NCBI RefSeq assembly: GCF_029227915.1
Contig: NC_079876.1
Span: 6,756,001-6,820,000, forward strand
DNA from: Hydractinia symbiolongicarpus
Lineage: Eukaryota; Cnidaria; Hydrozoa; Anthoathecata; Hydractiniidae
Direction: 5' to 3'
Length of the DNA stretch: 64,000 nt
A program made the position numbers and the translations under genes. The notes beneath the pieces are model-generated. The model did no database searches and was not told where the DNA came from. It saw nothing but the letters and a program-made list of their open reading frames with translations. Below, one piece after another: positions 32,748-41,201 of the stretch; positions within the stretch are counted from its first letter, which is position 1; each line of letters begins with the position of its first letter.

Positions 32748-32904
32748 TAGGTCCTGTACTAAAATACAACCAAAAAAGGATTATATTTACAGTGCTACTT
32801 TAATTACAAATTTTTTAGCCTACCCCCCAAAATTCAACTTTTGGACTGAAAAAAATAAAAATTTCAAAATTCGGTTTGACTTAACCATTTTAGTACAGGA
32901 CCTA
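32748..32904. mobile_element. 153-bp mariner-like miniature element inside the MULE
   Basis: GGTCCTGTACTAAAAT at 32750-32765 is exactly inverted at 32887-32902, and both ends are bounded by TA (32748-32749, 32903-32904). Perfect 16-bp ends plus a TA duplication fit the Tc1/mariner superfamily. It has no coding capacity. It sits downstream of the transposase remnant, still within the MULE inverted repeats. Confidence 0.65.
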
Positions 32905-33165
32905 CATAATGTATGTATGAGTCATTTGGCCAAAAATGAAGCTTTAATTTAGTGTAGTTTTAAAAATATGGTGATTTGAAGATTTTTTTAAAAAATGGCA
33001 GATTTTGAACCTTTTTTAGCATTTTTCTTATTTTTTTTAGCAAGATTCTCATCACGAAACACCTGTTTTTGCTTTTATTTTATTCAATATTCATTAGAAA
33101 ACACAAATATATAACAAATTGTATGATTTAAAGAAGAAAAAATTTTTATTGGTGGGCCACCTTAT

Positions 33166-36100
33166 TTACCACCTGTTAGGACCACCGAGACCCCAGGAGC
33201 ATACGTGGGCAAAATCGTCTTTGGTCATGTACAGATCAAGGTGATAAGCACGCGTGAACCTCTTCTGGGATGCGGCCCTCTCTCGGCCTGGCTGCGGAAC
33301 AAGAGGTGCATCTACGCCATGGATGGTGAAGATGTCAGAACAGACAACTTATGCTTCTGGAGATGTCTTGCAGTAAGGGCCGACGTAGTACGGGGAACGG
33401 AACGTCTAACAAAACCAGTTCTCAAGTTAGCTCGAGAGTACTACGGGGTCTCTAAGTTTAAACGTAAAGACGTGAGACCTACGAGACTGGTGGATCTGGA
33501 GGCAGTTGCCAACCAATTCGAGGTCAACATCCGAGTATTTGAGCCCAAAACAAACTACGAAACAGCACCATGGCGACTCGTTTACGGGCATAGGCAGTAC
33601 AAAAAGGGTTTAGACACCACTATCAACCTTGGTATGCTGGACGGGCACTGTTTTTACATCAAGGATTTAGACGTGCTGACCAAGCACTGGGAATGCAAGG
33701 TATGAGGTCAAGTTTTTAATGAGGCCTGGAATCTCACGCGGCAAAAAGAAGAACGAATGCGAGGGCGTCAAGACGATATTCATTTGCAAAGGCGGGAAGG
33801 TGAAACGTATGCCGAGCAGAGCGGAGAAGTTCTTTTACGATGAGGGTTTTAGCTACGATGCCTCAGAATGGCTGGAATACATATCGAAGCAAACTGGAAG
33901 ACATATCCATCATGCACTCTGTGGAGATGGAGGGGAACGCGTTATACGTGATGGTAAAAGGGAGTGGAAAGTTGACGGCTATGAGCCTTTCACAAAGACC
34001 GTCTATGAATACCACGGTTGTAAGTGGCACGGATGTCCCTGTCGACACGAAAGAACCAACGCGGAAAAGAATCGTTACGGTGGAATCCAATCTAAGGAGA
34101 ATATAATACGGGAACAGGGCTACAACCTCGTCACAGCTTGGGAAAGTGAGAAACCACCAAAAATCAAGAGGCACTTTCAGAAGGAATTTAGACCCTATCC
34201 CCACTATATTGTGTTTGATTTCGAGGTTCTCCTACGACCGTGAAATTACCAGCAAACCTCTGATCTGACATTCTTTTCAAGAATTGTTCCCGTAAGCGTT
34301 GGTATCACGGATAGTTAGAATAACCACCCGATGTTCATTGAGTACGAGGATCCCAAGGTGTTGGTAAAACAGTTTGTGGAGCAGCTGGAAAAGAGGCATG
34401 TCCTCATTGTGAAAGAGGTCGAGAGAATGTACCCCAAACCCGACGATTTCGACATGCTCTCCAAAAAAACCAGGAGTTGTGGAACGAGTGGGTAAACCAG
34501 GTAGCTGTAATTGGTTTTAACAGCGGCAAGTACGCCATCAACCTGATCAAGTGATATTTTGTCGAGGAAATTGCGCAAGGCGATAAGATCAAGGTGGCGA
34601 AGAGGGACAACGACTACATGTTCCTCACAACCTCGAGGTTTAAATTTCTCGGTATTAAGAATTTCCTTGCTCCTGGTATGAGCTATGACGGTTGGTGCAA
34701 GTCCTTGGAATGTAAGTTCGAGAAGCTCGTGTTTCCTTACGAATGGTTGATGAGGCTTGAAAAGTTGGACCATGTCGGGCCTGTCGCGCACGAGGACTTC
34801 TATGGCCGGCTAAGTGGGGTAAAAACACGCTATCTCTCGAAGACATTCCGCGCTGAGTTTGACAGACGAGGCTGCGTCACCATGATGGACTGACTGCACG
34901 AGTACAATCTAGCCGATGTGGAACCGTTCATTGAAGCTGTAAACAAGGCGAGGTTGCAGTATTACGACAACGAGATAGACAGTTTGAAGGATGCGGTAAG
35001 TATTCCAGGTGTATCGATGCGCTACGTTTTAAACAAGTCTCTAAGGCTGAAGCCCAAGTTGGAGCTATACATATAAGTGTGAAGACTCTTGCTATAGCAA
35101 GACGTGTAAGAATTGTAAAGAGGTACGGAAAGCGTGTGAAAATTGTACGAGGAACGAGGCCTACGAGCTCTTGCGTACGGGGATGGTTGGTGGCCCCGCG
35201 ATCGTATTCTGTAGATACCATGAACGAGACGTAACGGGCATCAGATCTCATATTTACAAAAAAACCCACAAGTGTAAGACCATTTTAGAGTACGACGCTA
35301 ACATGCTCTACCCAACATCAGAAATTAATATCGAGATACTAACGCGAGGTGTACGAGATAGATCGCTCTTTGAGTTTGCGCAGGTTGATATCGAGGTACC
35401 GGAAGATTTGTGTGACAAATTCAGCGAAATGGCCCCGCTACTTGTCGTCAAGGAGATACCGGACGATCAAATCCCTGAGAACATGCACGAGTACTTGAAA
35501 AATAGGGGGCGCGAGCGTGTTCCGGGTACACGTAAGCCTCTCGGGTTGCTAAAAACCGAAAAGATCCTACTGTATACCCCCGTGCTGAAATGGTACCTTT
35601 ACCATGGGCTGAAAGTGGCTGCTTTTCATCAGTTCCTCAAGTACACTCGAGGTAAGCCCTTTGCATGGTTTCCGAAGGAGATTGCAGATGCACGGTGACA
35701 GGCTGATAAAGACCCCGACAAACATATTGCGGGAGATACGGCCAAGTTAAAGGGGAACAGCTTTTACGGCAAGATGATTAAAGACCTAGCTAGGCACGCA
35801 AATGCTACGTTTACGAGGGACAGAAACGAGGTTGATGCCCTCCGAAGCCCGTACCTCGAAGATCTCGAAGAGATTGGAGCTGCTTACGGGCTCAGAAAGG
35901 GCAAACACAAGTGCAGTATCGATAGAGCCTACCAGTGTGGTATTGCGGTGTACCAACTGGCGAAGCTTCGTATGTTGGAATTTTACTACGATTTTTTGGA
36001 AAAGTACGTGGATCGTTGAGACTTTGAGTACATCTACATCGACACTGACAGTGCTTATTTTGCCATCTCTGGGGAAAAGTTGCGAGATGTCGTTTGCGCT

Positions 36101-36520
36101 GAACTACTTGACGAGTACGTCAAAGACGTGAAAAACTGGCCCCTCACTGATACGTACTCGAGTCGAACAGGAGGATTATTCAAACTAGAATTTATAGGGT
36201 TTTGGATGGCTGCTGTGACGTCCAAGTGCTACTTCGTGGAGGGAAAAAATGGTACAAAATTTTCGTGTAAGGGCATGTTAAAGAAGAAAAATGCCGTTAC
36301 TTGGTACAGGTACCTGAGTACACTGAGGGGTGGTCTAGACATGGCCAAAAACGTAGGTGTTCGAGTACACAACCTGGGTATGGTTACGTGCGAACAAAAC
36401 AAGCTCGGTCTCTCGGCGTTTACGACGAAAGAGTTGTACATGACGATGGGGTACATACATCCCCGCCTATGTTTTAAACTTACCAACGTGCCTATTCATA
36501 AATGTTGTAAACATTTTTGA
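33166..36520 (+). pseudogene. Polinton/Maverick-like family B DNA polymerase, main part (broken)
   Basis: Continuation of the polymerase after the MULE. Successive same-strand frames show an N-terminal region (GHVQIKVISTREPLLGCG), a Cys/His-containing segment (VYEYHGCKWHGCPC, about 34000), an exonuclease motif YIVFDFE (about 34206), a Cys-rich knuckle (about 35085-35150), polymerase motif A DANMLYP (about 35300), motif B GNSFYGKM (about 35755) and motif C DTDS (about 36042). Premature stops: TGA at 33703, 34241, 34552, 34891, 35696 and 36017; TAG at 34316. Frameshifts lie near 33770, 34470, 35070 and 36430. Polymerases of this type replicate Polintons and related virus-like elements from protein-primed ends. 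No longer functional. Confidence 0.85.
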
Positions 36521-36599
36521 ATAACAAGGGTTTCTACAAGCTGTCCAAAGTTTTGTAAATTAATACCTTCACAAAACAAAAACAAAATGTAGGGGCCAG

Positions 36600-37085
36600 A
36601 AAATGCACGCAATCTAAGCACACCTTGCCACTAAATAACTTCAAGGTGATCCAACGTAACAGACACCGAACAAGGCAATGCATCAAATGCCACGGTAAAA
36701 GAAGTCCTCACAAGAACGTACAAGGCGCCCACATAAAAAACGAAGAAAACATTGCCCCATATGCGATCCCCTAGGTTATCACCATAATCTTACTTTGAAC
36801 AGGATTCGTAATGCCCTAATTCATGATACAGAGATAACATCCCAGGAATATCTGGGATGTGATATTATATCATTCATGAAGCATATCCAAACACAGTTTA
36901 GGGGTGGGATGAGCTGGGGCAGCCAAAGGCATCGGGAGTTTGACCAGAAGATACCAATAGGGTACAGGGAGAATGGAGAATATCCTAGCGAGGAAAAGCA
37001 ATTGAAAAGACCGCACCACACCAACATACAACCTATGTGGATTGAGGTTAATAAAAAGAAAGGTCATCGATATATCTCCCAGTAG
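36600..37085 (+). pseudogene. HNH-type endonuclease remnant of the element
   Basis: The first frame (about 36604-36705) has KCTQSKHTLPLNNF and CIKCHGKR, a zinc ribbon in which one of four Cys is Ser. After a frameshift the second frame has HCPICDPLG (36747-36773), EYLGCDIISFMKHIQTQF and WGSQRHREFDQKIPIGYREN (about 36915-36970), then HHTNIQPMW. This order (CxxC, EYLGC, an HxxxIP-type core, TNxQPxW) is that of small HNH nucleases common in viral and Polinton-like elements. The catalytic His-Ile-Asp-His stretch is replaced by EFDQ, so it is inactive. It follows the polymerase on the same strand. Confidence 0.6.
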
Positions 37086-37213
37086 AATGTAGTATAGTGC
37101 AGTTGATCAAACACACTTCGAATAAATGGAAGTGTGTTTGTGTATTGCTGTAATACTACCCTATGCCCTGATCGCATTTTGTTTTTTTCGTTACAAAAGG
37201 GCTATTAATAAAG

Positions 37214-37600
37214 ATGACAGAGCTTGCACAAGTATTTGACTCAGGAGAAAAAAGGCTTTGAACATGTCGAGAAACCCACCGAGAAGCGCCAAGCTTTGAA
37301 AGAGACTCTGCGCAAAGGTAAGTGGCATCTCTTACTGAAGAAATGTACTGAAGCCTTTGTCGGCAAGGCTGATGATGAGGATATCGAGAAGATGCATACC
37401 GAGTACGCACAACGAGAATTATAAGACAAGGGAGAAAAGACGGCCAAGGCGTTAACGACTCACGTTATCAACCTGTACGCAAACTTGATTGGGAAATTCG
37501 TGAATATTGATAGTATCGAAGACTAGAGGCAAGATATAGAGGATAATCAGAGATGCCATGACAGATCTGGGGAATCTGGTGTACTGTACAATTTGCAGAT
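37214..37600 (+). pseudogene. Unidentified element ORF, broken
   Basis: From an ATG near 37214 (MTELAQVFDSGEKRL) the frame shifts to a charged helical segment (EKPTEKRQALKETLRKGKW, then VGKADDEDIEKMHTEYAQ) and stops at 37422. It then continues in frame with GEKTAKALTTHVINLYANL. It looks like an old helical protein gene of the Polinton-like element. I do not recognise the family; a structural or accessory protein is possible. Confidence 0.35.
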
Positions 37601-37667
37601 GTTCAGGGCCTATCTTGGTAGTGGGACATACAGCCCGGCATATGGCTAAAAAAAGAGGATGAGGAGA

Positions 37668-38226
37668 CTAAGGAGAAAGATCCCTGATGGTAAAATTTAT
37701 CTTATAGCCCTTCAGGGCTATAAGATAAATGGAAGAGTATAACCAAGTCATAGTCAAGACAAAGGTAAAACTGAGATCTACGACAGTCTTGTACAGCATA
37801 TCTAAAATTTTCTTCTCCTTGGGGATAATGTTGCTTTCGATGTGTGCTTTGCTTGTGGTCATTTATTTAATGCATTTTTTGCCCTGTTGGGGCTTGTGAG
37901 ATTTTCCTCCAAATTTATACCACACTCCAACCCCTATCGCGAGTACGGCAAACGTTCGCACGCCGTAAAGTTAGATATTGTCCCTTGACTTGTACGGACC
38001 TGATGCAGGTTCCTGATCGCCTGATGAAGAACTTTTGTCTACGTTCTTCTGTAAGTTTTCCTTATTCCTGCGATTTCATTCCGCAAGTCTCTTGCCACCA
38101 GCAACTCAACCTTCGTTGCCCTGGCAAGGAAGAAATTCCTAGGCATTACGCGCCCGTCTGACAAAATGGACACCAACGATGTCATGAAGATGGTTGCATA
38201 TTTTGCCGCAGGCAGAGCTTCTCGTT
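37668..38226 (-). pseudogene. Minus-strand element gene remnant, unidentified
   Basis: On the minus strand about 38220-38030 reads REALPAAKYATIFMTSLVSI, then RNFFLARATKVELLVARDLR and IAGIRKTYRR. After breaks it continues to a frame at 37862-37668 with a hydrophobic stretch (DLSFTFVLTMTWLYSSIYL). It may be a small membrane or capsid-associated protein of the element. The opposite orientation to its neighbours is normal for Polinton-like elements. Function unknown. Confidence 0.35.
37695..37730. repeat. Perfect 17-bp hairpin between convergent element genes
   Basis: ATTTATCTTATAGCCCT at 37695-37711 is exactly inverted at 37714-37730 with only two unpaired bases between. It lies at the 3' ends of a plus-strand remnant and a minus-strand remnant. 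It may be a transcription-end or RNA-processing signal of the element, or a relic of another palindromic insertion. Confidence 0.5.
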
Positions 38227-38408
38227 AAATGGCTGTAAAAAGGGTTGGATCCCTGCAAGTATCGTACCCAAATAAATGATAGATGTAGCCAGAATTAATA
38301 ATGAAATTCGAGGGTTCCAGCAGGACGAATTTTACCTGCGTCCTACACCTCGTTAGACATTGTACCTCGGAACGTTGAACTTTTAAAAACAACCATTAAG
38401 ATTACCCT

Positions 38409-39057
38409 TTAACGTTGTTTGTCGTTGATGATATGATTGCCGACGAGAGTGCCACCTCCATGCCTTTTAAGGAAAAAAATTCGCATGACGTGTTCGTCAC
38501 GTTAAATAGTGGCTTGGAAATTGTTGTCAAATCAAGAAAGCCCAAGGCTGTAGAGCTAATCAAATGGCTTACGAAAAAAGGTGCCGAGAAACTATGGGAT
38601 GAGCTTGAGGGGCGGGATATGCCCATTGCCATTCTCGAGGATGGTTTAGAGGACAGAGACAAACAACTCATGCTGCTGGGGGACGAACTTCAGGATAGGG
38701 ATCAACAACTCGTTATGCTCCAGGACCAATTAGAAACATTACAGCAACGTGCCATGCCTTACCTCGAAGATCCCCAAAAAGATAACGGCATTGTCATTAT
38801 CCAAAAACAACAACAATGATCCCTTTCCATATCTGGGCATCTGTGGTCAACAGGGGTACGTGGCACAAAAAATGCGGAACAAGCTTGTTGACTATCCCAA
38901 AGGTGAGATTGTGGTACTAGCAGAGACCCCGAATGCTATTGCTAACTACAACTGGCTCAGGGAACGTGGCTGTATTGAAGTCAACCCGGAGCGTATGAGA
39001 TATTTTAGGCTTGGTGAACATTATACGCATGAACGTCTCCTAGAGCCGGCGGAATAG
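38409..39057 (+). pseudogene. BRO/MSV199-like protein C-terminal part, broken
   Basis: The frame at about 38409-38817 gives a short domain end (VELIKWLTKKGAEKLWDELE) followed by heptad-rich coiled coil (DKQLMLLGDELQDRDQQLVM). A frameshift near 38815 leads to PFPYLGICGQQG and ETPNAIANYNWLRERGCIEV, resembling the C-terminal domain that follows coiled coil in BRO/KilA-N/MSV199-type DNA-binding proteins of large DNA viruses and Polinton-like elements. The N-terminal DNA-binding domain is not visible. The assignment rests on pattern memory and is moderate. Confidence 0.45.
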
Positions 39058-39164
39058 GCAGCCACACCTAAACAAGGTTTTTCCTAAGTGTAGAGCTACA
39101 CTTTAAAAAAAAGGCATTTTAGACCCGTTTGGCTCTATGTTAAAAGGCATTGAAATAACAAAAG

Positions 39165-39755
39165 ATGGTATCCTATGTACAAAGACAACAATTTACAAAT
39201 AATTACAATATACATGTACCTGTACTACGATGTTGTATCAAGGCAGCGACTGGTTATTGCCCAACATGCTTGGAAAATTTTAGTTTTAGAGATGGACTTT
39301 GCTACGAAGGATTTGAATACCCTACCGACGAAGACCTCTTAGAGTGACTAGCGTCAGGGAAAAATGCATGGGCAACATTCGCGAGATTCGACATTGACGA
39401 GGCTTTGGAGGATGATATTTAACGATTAGAGATCCATATTGTTCAAAGGGCCAGGAACAACTATGATGTAGTCTGTTACCAGGCATCAAAGAGAAGGAGT
39501 TGAAGCTATCGGATTTGGCTGGTATAGAAACAATAGGTGATATCCTCAACTTTCGTATAGCAGATAGACGATTAGTTGACATTGACCTGAAAAATGAACC
39601 TAATGTCATCAAAGGTATAGTATATGGGTACCCTTTCTATACACTACATCCAACGGATTAATTAAGGGATCCGAATGAAGATAATGAGGATGATGATGAT
39701 GAGGATGAAATAGATCTAGATGCTCTAGATGAACTCATGAAAACATTTTACTACT
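39165..39755 (+). pseudogene. Unidentified element ORF(s) with acidic tail
   Basis: A frame from ATG 39165 (GYCPTCLENFSFRDGLCYEG, one CxxC) ends at 39347. A second frame, about 39480-39750, reads KEKELKLSDLAGIETIGDIL, then a run of Asp/Glu (NEDNEDDDDEDEIDLDAL). The stops between them imply decay. Family not recognised; position suggests cargo of the Polinton-like element. Confidence 0.3.
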
Positions 39756-39843
39756 CCTTGATATCCTGTGGAGGTACCTGAACAGCATTTGGGATCAGCA
39801 TCAACTCCTCTGACACGAAGCTTCTCTCGGGCCCGTCTTTTAA

Positions 39844-40170
39844 TTAGTACAAAACACGGCTACCCGCCACTACCCAACCTGTAAGTATGTCTGCTCCAAA
39901 CGGCGTCAGTTGCGCGTCTTTTCGAGTCGCCATTCTCCTCCCCCGGTTGTAACAGATAGAGATACAAACCATCCTGGGGTAAGAGTTTTTCCTCGGGATA
40001 TTGTTCCCCTTTTCAAGTGGTACTTCATCCAGCTTAATCGCCCTGCTAGGTTTCATGGCGATCATGGCAGTCTTGGTGTTGTTAAGACTTTTGAACTTGC
40101 TTGGTACAAGCCTTAGCAGACATTTCAGACATTTCAACATAGTCCGAAGATTGCTTCGAAGTTTGTCACA
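39844..40170 (-). pseudogene. Minus-strand element ORF, unidentified
   Basis: Open frame on the minus strand with CLKCLLRLVPSKFKSLNNTK, then RGRRMATRKDAQLTPFGADI, ending VLY at 39844. The upstream portion runs into the 45-bp minisatellite, so the true start is unclear. Basic composition; no family recognised. Confidence 0.3.
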
Positions 40171-40184
40171 TGTACTGCACATGC

Positions 40185-40534
40185 GTTGATGATCAGTGGT
40201 GGTCATGTCAGTTGAGCATCTGCGCATGCGTTGATGATCAGTGGTGGTCATGTCGGTTGATCATCTGTGCATGCGTTGATGATCAGTGGTGGTCATGTCG
40301 GTTGATCATCTACGCATGCGTTGATGATCAGCGGTGGTTATGTGGGTTGATCATCTGCCCATGCGTTGATGATCAGTGGTGGTCATGTCAGTTGATCATC
40401 TGCGCGTGCGTTGATGATCAGCGGTGGTCATGCGGGTTGATCATCTGCGCATGCGTTGATGATCACTGGTGGTCATGTCGGTTGATCATCTGCACATGCG
40501 TTGATGATCAGCGGTGGTCATGTGGGTTGATCAT
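40185..40534 (+). repeat. 45-bp minisatellite (about 7.8 copies)
   Basis: A 45-bp unit starting GTTGATGATCAGTGGTGGTC and ending ATCTGCGCATGC repeats with few changes. The unit length is a multiple of three, so a Cys/Val/Asp/Trp repeat peptide stays open on the plus strand; I regard this as incidental. It lies at the right edge of the Polinton-like remnants. Confidence 0.9.
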
Positions 40535-40539
40535 CATTG

Positions 40540-41200
40540 TAAGTAAGGTTAAGTCCAGAAAATTGCTTTTCTGTACAATCTTACGACCCTGAAAATTTGG
40601 GAAAACAAAAAGATGCGTGCTAACATTTTTAGGCTCAATTTAACTCGCCAGTAGATTCAATTTAACTCGCCAGTAGGTTTAAAAGTTCAGTGAACGAACC
40701 TGTCCTATTGGTTCAGTCAGGACCTTTTATTCGGTACGAGTATATTGATGGTTAAAATTGGCCTGGAAACTTTTGAATTAACCATGTAATATTTCAAACT
40801 AGTTAAAGTAAAATACGATGATTTTCGTGCAGAAATATCTATTGCGAGCAAGTTCTAATGATCTTACACACTAGAGAATATAAAACTACAAAATAAAATA
40901 CAGTAACGATAACAAAAAACTACTGAAAATTATAGAGTAACAAAAATTTCAGATGTCAACCATATATATAGAGAGAGCATTTACTAGAATGGAGGCAGCC
41001 ACATGGGTGTTGGGTGCCATTGATGCAAAAAGAACTTGCCATTTTAGGCTTTATATATGGTGTAAATTGATGTATAATGTGTTCACTGTAATATCCAATT
41101 TTTGCCCAATTTTATCATATCTAAACCATACCTACACAATTTCGTACCCATGATTTTTTTAATGAAAATATGAAATGTAATCGTTGAACAAAAACGCTGA
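40540..41200. other. Spacer between minisatellite and the Rh gene 3' end
   Basis: AT-rich, no gene. It contains a short direct duplication (TTTAACTCGCCAGTAG at about 40636-40676). On the minus strand an ATTAAA (41163-41158) about 40 bp after the Rh stop is a candidate polyadenylation signal. Confidence 0.5.
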
Positions 41201-41201
41201 C

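Larger units (their letters stand above)
30211..33161 (+). mobile_element. Mutator-like (MULE) transposon inserted in the polymerase gene
   Basis: The left end GGTGGCTCACCAATAAAAA (30211-30229) and the right end 33143-33161, whose complement reads GGTGGCCCACCAATAAAAA, form 19-bp terminal inverted repeats with one mismatch. TTAT precedes the left end and follows the right end (33162-33165). The element is 2951 bp and contains the transposase remnant at 31193-32600. Deleting it plus one TTAT joins the polymerase reading frame on both sides, so it landed in a gene that was still contiguous. The 4-bp duplication is shorter than the usual 8-10 bp of Mutator elements, so some edge decay or a divergent subfamily is likely. 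Confidence 0.75.

Noticed and set aside
31220-36019. UGA recoding (selenocysteine or Cys) as explanation for in-frame TGAs
   Set aside because: The same genes carry frameshifts and a TAG, host genes use TGA as stop, and only some TGAs are at Cys positions; decay bias is simpler.
40170-40592. 140-residue plus-strand ORF with CVDDQWWS repeats
   Set aside because: Product of the 45-bp minisatellite, whose unit length is divisible by three; no start context or splice signal.
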